Source of the DNA: Deinococcus sp. KNUC1210
GTDB taxonomy: Bacteria; Deinococcota; Deinococci; Deinococcales; Deinococcaceae
DNA length: 64,000 bases
Direction of reading: 5' to 3'
Assembly (NCBI RefSeq): GCF_022344005.1
Contig: NZ_CP092190.1
Span: forward strand, 1,517,001-1,581,000
In this document: positions 10,138-21,415 of the stretch, in pieces
Layout: each line of letters begins with the position of its first letter
Numbering within the stretch: position 1 is the stretch's first letter
Notes under the pieces: generated by a model
Told to the model about the DNA's origin: nothing
Database searches by the model: none
What the model saw: the letters and a program-made list of their open reading frames with translations, nothing else
Translations under genes and position numbers: made by a program

Positions 10138-11466
10138 GTGGGGAGTATTTGCCCGGAGCGGCGCACCCTGACACTGGGCGTGATGCTCTCGATGCTGATC
10201 ATCGCCTTCGAGAGTCTGGCAGTGGCGACGGTACTGCCGCAGGTGGCCGAGCACCTGAACGGTCTGAAACTGTATGGCTGGTCGTTCAGCGCCTTCTTCA
10301 TGGGCTTCATGGTCTCGACGGTGGCGCTGGGCGGCCTGGCTGACCGCATCGGCCCGGCCCGGCCTTACCTGCTGTCGGCGCTGTGTTTCGGCCTGGGCCT
10401 GACCATCGCGGGCCTGGCTCCCACGATGGCGGTCTTCATTCTGGGCCGCGCCGTGCAGGGCTTCGGGGGCGGCGGCGTGGTGGCGGTGGCCTATCTGGCG
10501 ATCAACAAGGGCTTTCCCGACGAACTCCGCGCCCGCGTGCTGGCCCTGATGTCGAGCGCCTGGGTGCTTCCCGGCCTGATCGGGCCAGCACTCGCCAGCG
10601 CCCTGGCGGCCCTGCTGTCGTGGCGCGGCGTGTTCCTGGGTCTGCTGCCCCTGCTGGGGCTGGCGGCGCTGCTGACGCTGCCAGCCCTGCGCCGTATGCC
10701 CGCTTCCGGCACCCCCGTCGACCGCTCCCGCCTGATCGCCGTGACGCTGGCAGCGCTGGGTGTGGCGCTGGGGCTGGCGGCCCTGGGACAGCACCGCCTG
10801 CTGCCAGGGCTGCTGCTGGGCGTGCTGGGAACAGCGCTGGCGCTCCCCGCACTGGGCAGGCTGTACGGCAGGAACGCCTACAGAGTGCCGTCACCGCTGG
10901 AAGCGGGGTTCGCGGTGCGCCTGTGCCTGACGTTCGGGTTCTTCGGGGCCGAGGCCCTGCTGCCCCTCAGCCTGCAACGTCTGCGCGGGCTGGGCCTGCT
11001 GGAATCGGGACTGGCACTGACGGCGGCGGCGCTGGTGTGGTCGCTGTGCTCGTTCCTGCACTCGCGCCTCGATGAGCGCACGGCGGGGCGCTACCGCTCG
11101 CAGGTGGTGCGGGCAGGCTCACTGGTGATCGCCCTGAGCCTGCTGCTGAGCGGCTGGCTGCTGCACTCCACACTGCCCGTCTGGACGGTGGGGCTGGCCT
11201 GGGCCCTGGGCGGTGCGGGCATGGGCTTCGCATTCCAGGCACATACGCTGGTGGTTCTCAAGCAGGCCCCCGAAGGGCAGGAGGGGCAGGTCAGCGGTAA
11301 CCTTCAGCTGGCAGACATGCTGGGCAGCGCCCTGGGGGCAGGGCTGGGCGGGGCACTGGTGGGCCTGCTGGGCGTGAGCAGTGGCAGCGGCTGGTATCTG
11401 AGTGCGGGAACCCTGGCGGTCATGGGAGCGGTGCTGGTGGCGGGAAAGCTGCGCCGCACCCCCTGA
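10138..11466 (+). CDS. MFS transporter
   Basis: The 442-residue integral membrane protein has 12-14 hydrophobic segments and the MFS motif A in the loop after helix 2 (GGLADRIGPARPYLL). Later helices include GRAVQGFGGGGVVAVAYLA, typical of drug-efflux-like permeases (motif C region). The start is uncertain. GTG at 10138 gives a sensible N-terminus, whereas GTG at 10122 overlaps the previous stop (GTGA) but is one base out of frame; a single extra base near 10150 would join them. The transport substrate is unknown. Confidence 0.88.
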   Translation: MGSICPERRTLTLGVMLSMLIIAFESLAVATVLPQVAEHLNGLKLYGWSFSAFFMGFMVSTVALGGLADRIGPARPYLLSALCFGLGLTIAGLAPTMAVFILGRAVQGFGGGGVVAVAYLAINKGFPDELRARVLALMSSAWVLPGLIGPALASALAALLSWRGVFLGLLPLLGLAALLTLPALRRMPASGTPVDRSRLIAVTLAALGVALGLAALGQHRLLPGLLLGVLGTALALPALGRLYGRNAYRVPSPLEAGFAVRLCLTFGFFGAEALLPLSLQRLRGLGLLESGLALTAAALVWSLCSFLHSRLDERTAGRYRSQVVRAGSLVIALSLLLSGWLLHSTLPVWTVGLAWALGGAGMGFAFQAHTLVVLKQAPEGQEGQVSGNLQLADMLGSALGAGLGGALVGLLGVSSGSGWYLSAGTLAVMGAVLVAGKLRRTP

Positions 11467-11530
11467 AGGCCGGACCTCTACCCTGCCCGAGCTGACATCC
11501 AGCATTCAAGCCGGACCTATGCTCGCCTGC

Positions 11531-11998
11531 ATGCTCGTCCTGATTCTCTGCACCCACAACAGCGCCCGCTCGCAGATGGGCGAAGGCTGGCTGCGCTACC
11601 ACGCGTCGGCGCTGGGTCTGAAGCTCGATATCGTGAGCGCCGGAACCGCTGCCACCCGCGTGCAGCCGGAAGCCGTCCAGGTGATGGCCGAACTGGGCAT
11701 CGACCTGACGCTTCAGACCTCCAAGGCGCTCAGCGATCTGCCGCGCCCGCTGGAATTCGACGCTGTCATCACGGTGTCGGCCACCGCCGCCGAACACGCC
11801 CCGGAGTTTCCGCCCCACACGGTACGGCGACATTACCCCTTCGAAGACCCCAGCGGCGGCACGCTCGACCGCTGGGGCGAGCTGCGGCGGCAGATCAATG
11901 TGCAGATGCAGCAGGTGGCGCAGGCACTGGCAACCGGACAGGCCCTGCCGCCGAGCCGGACGCACGCCGAGCCGCTGAGCATGGTGAAGGCCGGGTAA
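11531..11998 (+). CDS. Low-molecular-weight phosphatase-type arsenate reductase
   Basis: The 155-residue protein has the LMW-PTP/ArsC P-loop CTHNSARS (CX5R) immediately after the N-terminal strand MLVLIL, and the SKALSDL and HYPFEDPSGG regions of thioredoxin-linked arsenate reductases. It would reduce arsenate to arsenite using thiols. The start at 11531 gives the family spacing to the P-loop; ATG 11519 is an alternative. No arsR, arsB or acr3 gene is adjacent, so arsenic resistance is inferred from the family only. It is convergent with the M20 peptidase gene. Confidence 0.85.
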   Translation: MLVLILCTHNSARSQMGEGWLRYHASALGLKLDIVSAGTAATRVQPEAVQVMAELGIDLTLQTSKALSDLPRPLEFDAVITVSATAAEHAPEFPPHTVRRHYPFEDPSGGTLDRWGELRRQINVQMQQVAQALATGQALPPSRTHAEPLSMVKAG

Positions 11999-12001
11999 CG
12001 G

Positions 12002-13351
12002 CTACCGTCCGGTTGCCAGCTGTTCCAGAAACGCCACCCCAAACGCGACGCCGCTCTCGAAGTCGCGCACACGGATGTTCTCGTTGGGGGCATGCACCCG
12101 CCCGCCCACGTTCCCGATACCCATTGCCACGCAGGCCACGCCCAGATGCTGCATGAACGGGTACATCGGGCCACTGCCACCACTCGACGGATGCACCACC
12201 GGCTCGGAACCGTAGCTGCTGCGGGCCGCCTGCAAAGCCGCCTGCACGAACGGATGCGCCACGTCGGTACGGGCGGCGTGCTCGTGGCTCTCCAGTTCGG
12301 TGATCTCGATATCCGAGAGGTGCTGGGCGTCCAGATGCGCCCGCAGCAGCTTCACGATGCGCTCTGGCTCCTGCCCCGGCACCAGTCGGAAATCCAGCTT
12401 CACGAACCCGCTCGCCGGGAGCACGGTCTTGCTTCCGGCATCGCCGTAGCCGCCGTGAAATCCGTTGATGTTCAGCGCAGGCTCGAAATTCATGCGGCGG
12501 TTGTACTCGCCCGCGTCGGCATTGCCCAGAAAACCGCGCACGCCGTAGCTCTGCTGCACCGCGCCACGCACGTCGGGCAGCGCGGCCGCCGCCTGGCTAT
12601 CGGCGCTGCTGGGCGGGTGAATGCCGTCATAGAAGCCAGGAATCGTCACGCGCCCGCTGTCGTCTCGCAGCGACGCGACAGCTTTACTCAGGCGGTACAG
12701 CGGGTTGTCGATGGCCGCGCCCAGACTGCTGTGCAGGTCGGAATCGGCGGTACGGCAGCCCAACTCCAGACACACGATGCCCTTCAGCCCCAGCGAAATC
12801 ACCGGACGGCCATCCTCGCTGACGCCGCCGAATTCCCACCAGCAGCCATCGGCCTTCAGCTCTTCGGCGTGCTGCTCGACAAACGCCGCCAGACTGGGGC
12901 TGCCCACCTCTTCCTCACCCTCGATCAGCCAGCGCACCCGCAGGGGCAACTGGCCGCCGTGTCTGGCCCGCAGCGCCCGAACCGCCGCCAACCTCGACAC
13001 GAACTCGCCCTTGTCGTCCGATGCGCCGCGCCCGTAGAGCCGTCCGTCGCGCTCGGTCAGGGTAAAGGGTGGGCTGTTCCACAGATCGAGCGGGGCTTCC
13101 GGCTGCACGTCGTAATGGTTGTAGATCAGCAGGGTTGCAGGCCCCTCCCCTGCTTCTGCCACCAGCAGCGGGGCCACCTGTCCGGGATACTGGCGCACCG
13201 TAAAACCTTCCGCTTCCAGCAGACGCGTCACGGCGGCAGCTGTTTCCGGCAGCATGCGGCCCTGGGCGCTCACCGACTCCAGCGCCACCAGTGCGGCCAG
13301 ATCACGTGTTCCCTGCAGGATGAACGGCGTCAGATCAGCGGGTTCTGTCAT
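12002..13351 (-). CDS. M20 family metallopeptidase (dipeptidase-like)
   Basis: The 449-residue di-zinc peptidase of the M20/ArgE/CNDP type shows the first metal motif YNHYDVQPEAPLDLW, then GRGASDDKGEF with the bridging Asp. The general-base pair is in LIEGEEEVGSPSL, and the C-terminal ligand region is SGGSGPMYPFMQHLG. A dimerisation lid domain is inserted at about residues 200-330. It probably hydrolyses dipeptides or related amides in the cytoplasm. It is a single gene, convergent with the arsC-like gene. Confidence 0.92.
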   Translation of the reverse strand: MTEPADLTPFILQGTRDLAALVALESVSAQGRMLPETAAAVTRLLEAEGFTVRQYPGQVAPLLVAEAGEGPATLLIYNHYDVQPEAPLDLWNSPPFTLTERDGRLYGRGASDDKGEFVSRLAAVRALRARHGGQLPLRVRWLIEGEEEVGSPSLAAFVEQHAEELKADGCWWEFGGVSEDGRPVISLGLKGIVCLELGCRTADSDLHSSLGAAIDNPLYRLSKAVASLRDDSGRVTIPGFYDGIHPPSSADSQAAAALPDVRGAVQQSYGVRGFLGNADAGEYNRRMNFEPALNINGFHGGYGDAGSKTVLPASGFVKLDFRLVPGQEPERIVKLLRAHLDAQHLSDIEITELESHEHAARTDVAHPFVQAALQAARSSYGSEPVVHPSSGGSGPMYPFMQHLGVACVAMGIGNVGGRVHAPNENIRVRDFESGVAFGVAFLEQLATGR

Positions 13352-13408
13352 GCTGGCAGGGTAGCGCCCGAACAGGCCGTGGGGATGGACGGACCGCCCA
13401 CGGCCCCT

Positions 13409-13675
13409 TCACGACTCGGAAACGTCGCTGTCTGGCCTGCCTTCGGCGTCTGTTCCCAGCAGCCTCTCGACTTCCTCCGCATTCAGGTGCTCGCGGCTGG
13501 TCGGCTGAAGCGGTGGGGCGGGGCGGCTTCCCACATCGGCGGGCGCGTCGCCCTGTTCGGCAGCGCTGGGTTCGCTCAGGTTGCCGGGTTCGGTCAGGGC
13601 ACCTGTCAGCCCGCTGATCAGGCTCACTTCAGAGGCGTCGGGGGCCATGTCACGCACGGTTTCATCATCGGGCAT
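13409..13675 (-). CDS. Hypothetical acidic, disordered protein
   Basis: The 88-residue protein is rich in Asp, Glu, Ser and Pro (MPDDETVRDMAPDASEVS; HLNAEEVERLLGTDAEG). It has no membrane segment or recognised motif and is probably intrinsically disordered. It lies 57 bases upstream of the M20 gene on the same strand. It may be a genuine small gene because the frame is open and codon use resembles its neighbours, but the function is unknown. Confidence 0.5.
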   Translation of the reverse strand: MPDDETVRDMAPDASEVSLISGLTGALTEPGNLSEPSAAEQGDAPADVGSRPAPPLQPTSREHLNAEEVERLLGTDAEGRPDSDVSES

Positions 13676-13753
13676 GCTTCAGGGTAGAAGCCGCATGTCA
13701 GAGCCGGATGACAGGACCTTCAGAGAACGCGGGCCTTCCGCTCCGGCCTGTCT

Positions 13754-14011
13754 TCAGGAGGGGCGGCGCAGGGTCGGTTCGTTGCGGCGCGTCATCAGGG
13801 CCACGCCCAGGCCCGCCACGAACCCGCCCACCAGCGCCAGCCCCGTGCCCCACATGATGTCGTAGACGGGATTGAAGAAATTGGTGCTGCGGTTGGCCGA
13901 GGCGACGGCATGAAGCTGGTTGATGTCGATGATGTTCTTACCGAGGATGACGGCAGCCACGACAATGACGACCAGACCGACCAGAGCGATCACGCGGGCG
14001 AAGGTATGCAT
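13754..14011 (-). CDS. Small two-helix membrane protein
   Basis: The 85-residue protein has an N-terminal membrane helix (IALVGLVVIVVAAVILGKN) and a second one (MWGTGLALVGGFVAGLGVAL) followed by a positive tail (TRRNEPTLRRPS). The topology is probably N-in, C-in. No family is recognised, though it resembles small LapA-like or DUF membrane proteins. It is downstream of ruvC on the same strand with a gap of about 54 bases. Confidence 0.65.
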   Translation of the reverse strand: MHTFARVIALVGLVVIVVAAVILGKNIIDINQLHAVASANRSTNFFNPVYDIMWGTGLALVGGFVAGLGVALMTRRNEPTLRRPS

Positions 14012-14065
14012 GTGCTCATGATAGACGAGTTGAGGAGCGCGGCGATTGCGTTCCCTGCACTCCCC

Positions 14066-14587
14066 CTAGCGCCGCGCTCCGACGCCCTTTCCCCCGCCCA
14101 GCGCTGCGACCCGGCTGTTCATGGCATGAAAGGCCAGATGTGTCAGGGCCAGCGCCAGGGCGTCGGCAGCGTGGTTGTTGAAGACCTCCCGGATGCCCAG
14201 GCTCGCCTTGACCATGTATTCGACCTGATTCTTGTCGGCGCGGCCTGTGCCCACCAGCGTCTGTTTCACCTGCATCGGGCCATAACTGAAGACCGGCACC
14301 TCGGCCTGAGCACAGGCGAGCTGCACCACGCCGAATGCCTGCCCCACCTTGAAGGCCACGTCGGCCTGTCGCCGCAGAATCTGGTCTTCGATGGCGACGG
14401 CTTCCGGCTGAAATTCTTCCAGCAGCCTCGACACCTCGCTGTGCAGGTAATTCAGGCGACGCGGCATGATCCAGGCGGCCTCGGTGATCAGGCAGATATG
14501 GTGCAGATGCCGGGCTTTGCGGGCGTCGCCTTCCACGACACCAATGCCGAGATTGGCAAGGCCAGGGTCGATGCCGAGAACGATCAT
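14066..14587 (-). CDS. ruvC: Crossover junction endodeoxyribonuclease RuvC
   Basis: The 173-residue Holliday-junction resolvase shows the four acidic catalytic positions in a RNase-H-like fold: GIDPGLANLG, the Glu of VAIEDQIL, and the paired acidic residues in NNHAADALALAL; the YGPMQVKQTLVGTGRADKNQV region binds the junction. RuvC cuts RuvAB-bound junctions during recombination. The start MIVLGIDPG is the family N-terminus. ruvA and ruvB are not nearby. Confidence 0.95.
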   Translation of the reverse strand: MIVLGIDPGLANLGIGVVEGDARKARHLHHICLITEAAWIMPRRLNYLHSEVSRLLEEFQPEAVAIEDQILRRQADVAFKVGQAFGVVQLACAQAEVPVFSYGPMQVKQTLVGTGRADKNQVEYMVKASLGIREVFNNHAADALALALTHLAFHAMNSRVAALGGGKGVGARR

Positions 14588-14709
14588 GGGGGCAGGATAG
14601 CGTGTGGCAGGAAGCATGTCCCCTGTCGCCTGTGGCACGCAGAAAAGCAGAAAGCGTGTGGGCGGCTCTTCGCCACTCCCACACGCCCACAGCACACGCT
14701 GCTCCCTCT

Positions 14710-15641
<932 letters not shown>

Positions 15642-15659
15642 AAGCAGACCTCCTGAGGG

Positions 15660-16661
15660 CTAGTCATAGCGAATCCTGGGATCGACGGCGGCGTAGGCCA
15701 GATCGGCCAGCAGGCTGAAGATCAGGGTAAGCAGCGCGATAAAGGTCAGGGCAGCCAGCACCACGTTGAAATCCTTGTTGACCAGCCCTTCCAGAATGAC
15801 GCGGCCCATGCCCGGCCAGCTGAACACCGTCTCGGTGATGACCGCGCCGCCGAACAGCCCCGGAATCGCCAGCCCCAGCAGGGTGATGATCGGAATGATG
15901 GCGTTTCGCAGGGCGTGCTTGTAGACCACCACGCCGCCTGTCAGCCCTTTGGCCCGCGCCGTTCTGACGTAGTCCTGAGACAGCACTTCCAGCATGTTGG
16001 CCCGCATGAAGCGCAGGATCACCGCGATTTCACGGAAGGCCAGCACGCACAGCGGCAAAATCAGATATTTGATCTTGTCGGCGATGATGGCCCAGGTAGA
16101 TGCCGTCGTGGGGTCGAGATCGGGGCTGCCCAGACCGCCGGGCGGCAGCGAGATCACGCCGTTCGTGACCTGTGGCAGATAGATGGCGAACAGCCACAGC
16201 ACCATCGGCCCGAGCCAGAAGACCGGGGTGCTGAAGGCCAGAAAGCTGAAGAAGGTAAGAACGTAATCGGGCAGCGAATACTGCCGCACCGCGCTGTAGA
16301 TGCCCAGCGGCACCGCCACCAGCAGCGCCAGGATCAGTGCCGGAACGGTGAGCAGCAGGGTATTGGGCAGTCGGTCCTGAAACACGTACTGAAAGGCCGG
16401 CTGACTGAAACTGCGCGACCAGCCGAAATCGCCGTGCAGCGCCTGCACCAGCCAGTAGAAATAGCGCAGGAAGATCGGCTGATCGAGGCCGTAAGCGGCA
16501 CGCAGGCGGGCGATATCGGCGGGCGTGATCTGAGAGTTGCCCTGCGTGAGCTGATCGACCGGATCGCCGGGTTGCAGAGCGGTCAGCGCGTAGATGATCA
16601 GGCTGATGACGAGCAGCAGCGGAATCATCTGGAGGATGCGCCGGAAGGTGTAGGTCGCCAT
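15660..16661 (-). CDS. Peptide ABC transporter permease DppB-like
   Basis: The 333-residue inner-membrane permease has six hydrophobic segments. It starts with the typical DppB N-terminus ([20 protein letters not shown]), then the conserved QPGDP region and [15 protein letters not shown]. The EAA loop is [23 protein letters not shown], which docks the ATPase subunit. It lies between the substrate-binding protein gene and DppC on one strand, the standard order. ATPase genes (dppD/F) are not in the window. Confidence 0.93.
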   Translation of the reverse strand: MATYTFRRILQMIPLLLVISLIIYALTALQPGDPVDQLTQGNSQITPADIARLRAAYGLDQPIFLRYFYWLVQALHGDFGWSRSFSQPAFQYVFQDRLPNTLLLTVPALILALLVAVPLGIYSAVRQYSLPDYVLTFFSFLAFSTPVFWLGPMVLWLFAIYLPQVTNGVISLPPGGLGSPDLDPTTASTWAIIADKIKYLILPLCVLAFREIAVILRFMRANMLEVLSQDYVRTARAKGLTGGVVVYKHALRNAIIPIITLLGLAIPGLFGGAVITETVFSWPGMGRVILEGLVNKDFNVVLAALTFIALLTLIFSLLADLAYAAVDPRIRYD

Positions 16662-16784
16662 AGGCTCCTTTGGGAAGCAGCGTGCGGTCCGCCGCCCGTG
16701 GCGTGTGGGAAAGGCCCAAACACCTTGCTCGTCACAAGATGTTCAGGCCCCGTTCCACGTGCTACAGACGACAGGCCACCCGCA

Positions 16785-18569
16785 TTACTTCTGGGTATTG
16801 ACCTCGGCAGCGCCCTTGCTGCTCCAGCCGATCTCGTAGGCATCCCAGCTCGGGTACAGGCTGTAGGCGCTGAAGGTGTAGTTCATCAGGTTCGGCACCT
16901 TGGTGTACACGTTCACGCGGAAGTACAGCGGCAGGCTCGGCACTTCGTCGGCCCAGATGCTCTGCATGCGGTCGAACAACTTCACGCGGGCCGAGAGGTC
17001 GAACTCGGTGTTCGCCTGATTCCACAGCTTGTCGTACTCGGCGTTCTTCCAGCCCGGCTCGTTCTGTCCGGCAAAGCCGTTTCCGGCGGTGGGAATCTGG
17101 GTGCTGGAGAACAGGTTGCCCTTCTCCAGGCTGGGGTCTGCCGTCCAGGCGTACATCAGCATGTCCCATTTGCCGTTGCTGCCGCCACCGATGAAGTCCT
17201 GGGCGAACACCACGCTGCTCGGGTAGTTCTGGATGTTCACGTCCACACCCACGGCCTTCCACTGCGCCTGCAGAATCTGCTGCACGCGCTCGCGGGTGGC
17301 GTTTCCGGCGGTGGTGGTGAAATTCAGGCTGAACTTCTTGCCGTTCTTGGCGAGAATGCCGTCGGCTCCGGGCTTCCAGCCTGCGTCGGCAAACAGCGCC
17401 TTGGCCTTGGCGGGGTCGAAGTCGTAGGCCTTGGCGTCTTTCTTGTACAGCTTGGCAATCGGGTTCACGAAGGTATTGCTGACCTGCTGCTTGCCCTGGA
17501 ACAGCGCCTTGGTGAGCGCGGCACGGTCGATGCTGTACAGCAGCGCCTGGCGCACGCGCTTGTCGTCCAGGTCGAGGTCTTTGACCTTCTGGACGTTGCT
17601 GAAGCCGTTGATGTCGATGTGCTCCCAGGTCGCGCTCGGCACGAAGTAGGTCTTGTACCGGTCGCGCTGGCTGCGCTGGAGGTCGAGGCCCTGGTCGAAG
17701 GTCACGCCCACCGCCGAGAGGGTGTCGATCTGGCCCGACAGCACGTTCACCTTCAGGGTGTTGGTGTTGGGGATGAAGCGGTACTGCACCGTCTGCACGT
17801 ACTTGTCGGTGCCGCCCTTGGGGGTGCGCCAGTAGTTGGCGTTGCGGACCATCGTCAGGCTGTTGCCGCTGCGCCACTGCGTCGGCTTGAACGCGCCCGA
17901 CACCACCTTGGGCAGATTGTTGGCCGTGGTAAACGACGAGATGAACTTGACCCAGGCATCGTTGATGGCCTTGCCGCTGGTCTTGGAATCCAGCTTGGCG
18001 GTGGCGCTGTCAAAGGAATTCCAGGCGCCCGCCATCGAGGCCGACGGAGCCAGGCCCGGCGAGACCTGATCGGCGAACAGGTACGGCGGATTGAAGGTGA
18101 TGGTGAAGGTATCGGCGTCGTTGACGGTGATCTTGGCCTTGTCCCAGGGGTCGCGGCTGGGTACAGGCACGCGGTCGTCCTGCTCGACCTTCAGCCAGAA
18201 CTGGAAGTCCTTGGGCGTGATGGCGCTGCCGTCGCTCCACTTGGCATCCTTGCGGATGCTGTAGGTCACGCTGTTGCTGGTCACGTCGCCCGCCGCGTTC
18301 TTGGTCAGCTTGTAGCCGCCGTTGGCGAGCGTGGGAACGGTGGTGGCGATATCGGCGTACAGGTCGCCTTCGTTGTCCTTGGAGATGAGCGAGGCTGCCA
18401 TAAAGCCGTTGATCTCGCTGGAAATCGCCAGATTGTTGGTGGCCCAGGGATCGTAGATGTTCGGCGGCTCCTGCGACGTGCCCACGACCAGACTGTTGTT
18501 GGCAGGGCCAGCCTGCGCCGCACCGAGCAGAAGGAGGGAAAGAGCCAGCCAGGTTTTTGTCGACTTCAT
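16785..18569 (-). CDS. Peptide ABC transporter substrate-binding protein (SBP family 5)
   Basis: The 594-residue secreted binding protein begins with a Sec signal peptide ([19 protein letters not shown]) and has the family-5 pattern: [39 protein letters not shown], and [16 protein letters not shown] near the C-terminus. It captures oligopeptides or dipeptides in the periplasm for the DppBC permease encoded next. A strong SD (GGAGG) precedes ATG 18569. A 123-base gap separates it from dppB. Confidence 0.93.
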   Translation of the reverse strand: MKSTKTWLALSLLLLGAAQAGPANNSLVVGTSQEPPNIYDPWATNNLAISSEINGFMAASLISKDNEGDLYADIATTVPTLANGGYKLTKNAAGDVTSNSVTYSIRKDAKWSDGSAITPKDFQFWLKVEQDDRVPVPSRDPWDKAKITVNDADTFTITFNPPYLFADQVSPGLAPSASMAGAWNSFDSATAKLDSKTSGKAINDAWVKFISSFTTANNLPKVVSGAFKPTQWRSGNSLTMVRNANYWRTPKGGTDKYVQTVQYRFIPNTNTLKVNVLSGQIDTLSAVGVTFDQGLDLQRSQRDRYKTYFVPSATWEHIDINGFSNVQKVKDLDLDDKRVRQALLYSIDRAALTKALFQGKQQVSNTFVNPIAKLYKKDAKAYDFDPAKAKALFADAGWKPGADGILAKNGKKFSLNFTTTAGNATRERVQQILQAQWKAVGVDVNIQNYPSSVVFAQDFIGGGSNGKWDMLMYAWTADPSLEKGNLFSSTQIPTAGNGFAGQNEPGWKNAEYDKLWNQANTEFDLSARVKLFDRMQSIWADEVPSLPLYFRVNVYTKVPNLMNYTFSAYSLYPSWDAYEIGWSSKGAAEVNTQK

Positions 18570-18713
18570 GAACGTACCTCCGAAGGATGCGCCGCCCGAA
18601 GAGCAGGGAAAAGCGTGATGAAAGTATGACAGAAAGATGATGAATTCGGGCAGAAAGCTTTATCTGAGGTACCGTCGCCACGCTCCAGGTATGGCCTCGC
18701 AGGGCTGCACAAC

Positions 18714-18753
18714 AGCAAAACGCGCTGCCCGACCAATGAAGGTCGGGCAGCGC
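18714..18753 (-). terminator. Terminator downstream of the IscA/ErpA-like gene
   Basis: A 13-bp stem (GCGCTGCCCGACC region, 18722-18734, with 18741-18753) surrounds a six-base loop. On the minus strand it is followed by TTTTGCTGTT. Confidence 0.75.
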
Positions 18754-18775
18754 CGGAAAAATGACTGTTTAAACG

Positions 18776-19195
<420 letters not shown>

Positions 19196-19275
19196 GGCTA
19201 AATCCTAGCAGTCTGTCAGGATTGCAAAGGTGTTGCACGTCTCAGCACGGCGGGCCCACGCTCTATGCTGTGTTC

Positions 19276-20523
19276 ATGACTCGGGATTCAGGTATGCAGC
19301 AGGCACTGGACCGCATCCAGCAGGCGATCGTGGACAGCGGTGACGCCTCTCTCGACGGCTGGCTGATCTACGACTTCCGGGGCCTGAACCCGCATGCCCG
19401 CGTGCTGCTGAACCTGCGAGACGCCCTGCTGTCGCGGCGCTATTTCATGTGGGTGCCGCGCCAGGGAACACCGACGCTGATTCATCACCGCATCGAGGGC
19501 GGCACGTGGCACAGCATGGGCGCTGGAGCCGCCCTGAACTTTCTGCCGTACAGCGCCCACACCGAACTCGACGCGCACCTGAAGACGCTGCTGCACGGCA
19601 AGCGCGGCGCACTGGAATACAGCCCGAATGGAGCTGTGCCCTACGTGAGCATGGTGGATGCCGGAACGATGGAGCGGCTGCGGGCAGCAGGCTTCGATCC
19701 GGTGACGAGCGCCGATCTGCTCCAGGGCTTTCAGGTCTGGGACGAGGAAGACCTCGCCGCCCACCGCCGCGCCGTGCAGGTGCTGATGGACGCCAAAGAC
19801 GCCGCCTTCCGCCTGATTCACGAGCGCCTGAAGGCCGGGCAGCCCGTGACCGAACTGGACGCGCAGGCGGTCATCATGGAGCAGATCGCCGCCGCTGGTA
19901 TGGAAGCGGGCCACCCGGTCAACGTGAGTTTTGGGGCCAATGCAGCCGACTCGCATTACGAGCCGAGCGCCGAGCAGCACGCCACCCTGCAGCCGGGGCA
20001 GTGCGTCCTGATCGACCTGTGGGCGCAGGAGCCGGGCCGTCCGTTTGGCGACGTGACCTGGGTAGGCTACGCGGGCCAGCCCACCCAGGAATATCTGCAC
20101 GCCTGGGACGCGGTGGCCGCCGCCCGTGACGAGGGAATACGGATGCTGCATCAGTCTCCCGGCACGCTGGAAGGCTGGGAGGTGGACCGCGCCGCCCGCA
20201 CCCTCATCGACAATGCCGGGCTGGGCGAGTTCTTCGTGCACCGACTGGGGCACAATCTGGGCGTGCAGATTCACGGCTCGGGAGCCAACCTCGACGACCT
20301 CGAAACGCATGACACCCGCCGCGTGCTGCCCGGACAGGCCGTGACCGTCGAACCGGGCGTGTACCCCATGCAGCGCGGCTACGGCATCCGCAGCGAGGTC
20401 AATCTGCTGATGACTCCAGAAGGCCCCCTGCTGACCACCCCGGTGCAGGCCGCGCCCTTCATCCTGGGCGAGGGGGAGTGGGAAGCCGTGCGGGCAGCAG
20501 GCCTGGGAGAAGGCGGCTCGTAA
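19276..20523 (+). CDS. M24 family metallopeptidase (Xaa-Pro peptidase-like)
   Basis: The 415-residue pita-bread-fold metallopeptidase has an N-terminal creatinase-like domain followed by the catalytic domain. Candidate metal ligands are in LIDLWAQEP and FGDVTWVG, the His in FVHRLGHNLG, and the Glu residues in TVEPGVYPM and IRSEVNLLM. Such enzymes cleave dipeptides or N-terminal residues next to proline. The start MTRDSGMQQA is chosen because upstream in-frame sequence overlaps the divergent promoter region. Confidence 0.9.
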   Translation: MTRDSGMQQALDRIQQAIVDSGDASLDGWLIYDFRGLNPHARVLLNLRDALLSRRYFMWVPRQGTPTLIHHRIEGGTWHSMGAGAALNFLPYSAHTELDAHLKTLLHGKRGALEYSPNGAVPYVSMVDAGTMERLRAAGFDPVTSADLLQGFQVWDEEDLAAHRRAVQVLMDAKDAAFRLIHERLKAGQPVTELDAQAVIMEQIAAAGMEAGHPVNVSFGANAADSHYEPSAEQHATLQPGQCVLIDLWAQEPGRPFGDVTWVGYAGQPTQEYLHAWDAVAAARDEGIRMLHQSPGTLEGWEVDRAARTLIDNAGLGEFFVHRLGHNLGVQIHGSGANLDDLETHDTRRVLPGQAVTVEPGVYPMQRGYGIRSEVNLLMTPEGPLLTTPVQAAPFILGEGEWEAVRAAGLGEGGS

Positions 20524-20546
20524 GAACGGAAGGAACCACAACAGAA

Positions 20547-20578
20547 GGAACGCGCCCCATACGAGTGGGGCGCGTTCC
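20547..20578. terminator. Bidirectional terminator between M24 peptidase and padR
   Basis: A perfect 13-bp stem, GGAACGCGCCCCA with TGGGGCGCGTTCC, surrounds a six-base loop (TACGAG). It sits exactly between the two convergent stops. Confidence 0.8.
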
Positions 20579-20598
20579 CTCTGTGATCCGGGCTGATG

Positions 20599-21228
20599 TC
20601 AGCCGTTGCTGGCGTCGTCTTCGGCGAGCAGGCGATACAGCGCCTTGCGGGCCTCTTTCAGCACCGACTGAGCCTGAGTGAGCTGGGCCTCGTTGCCCTC
20701 TTTGGCAATCTGCATCGCCGCGCCCATCAGGGCATGCAGCCCCTGCCGCAGCTCGACGTGGCCGCCGTGCCCGCCCTCTTTGCTGTCCCAGGGGGCTTTC
20801 ATCTCGTCAGGGTGGGCCGCTACGTACTGCTGGCCCGCTTCGGTCAGCACATACGCCTTCTTGCCGTCCTGCGCCTGCACCGCGATCAGCCCTTCGTCTT
20901 CGAGCTGCGACAGCGCCGGGTACATGCTGCCGGGGCTGGGCTGCCACAGGCCGCCGCTGCGCTCGGAAATCTCCTGAATCATCTGGTAGCCGTTGCGGGC
21001 TTCCTCGCTGAGCAGGGCCAGCACCGACAGGCGCAGATTGCCGGTCTTGGCGCGGGGGCTACGCATGCCGCCGCGCAGACGGGCTGTACGCGGGTCTTCG
21101 CCGTCGAAGGGGCTGCGCGGGCCGCCACGGTGGGCAAACTGGCGGGGATCGCCACGCTGGAAGGCGTCGGCTTCAAAGTTCATGTGGCTGTGCTTTCTGT
21201 GGTTGAACATTCTGGGATCGTTAAACAT
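20599..21228 (-). CDS. PadR family transcriptional regulator
   Basis: The 209-residue regulator has a His/Arg/Phe-rich N-terminal extension, then the PadR winged helix (GNLRLSVLALLSEEARNGY, QEISERSGGLWQPSPGSMYP, LSQLEDEGLIAV) and a C-terminal helical dimerisation part. PadR proteins repress stress or efflux genes and often themselves. ATG 21228 has an AGGAG five bases upstream. However, a better-placed start at 21392 lies one base out of frame, just behind a consensus promoter and an AGGAGGAG site, so the N-terminus may be longer. The gene is monocistronic. Confidence 0.88.
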   Translation of the reverse strand: MFNDPRMFNHRKHSHMNFEADAFQRGDPRQFAHRGGPRSPFDGEDPRTARLRGGMRSPRAKTGNLRLSVLALLSEEARNGYQMIQEISERSGGLWQPSPGSMYPALSQLEDEGLIAVQAQDGKKAYVLTEAGQQYVAAHPDEMKAPWDSKEGGHGGHVELRQGLHALMGAAMQIAKEGNEAQLTQAQSVLKEARKALYRLLAEDDASNG

Positions 21229-21415
21229 ACGGTGCTCCTGGGTAAAAAACGGGAAGGGCTGAGTGAAGGCGGGCTGACGGTGGGTGGCAGACGGCCGCCG
21301 TGCTGGCAGGGCTGCCCTTGTGAGCGAGAGGGCCAATCTCGAAATGGAAAACGGCTGTGCGCCTGACCGAACTGATTGTTGTGGTTGTGCATGCTGTTGC
21401 TCCTCCTGAGCGATA

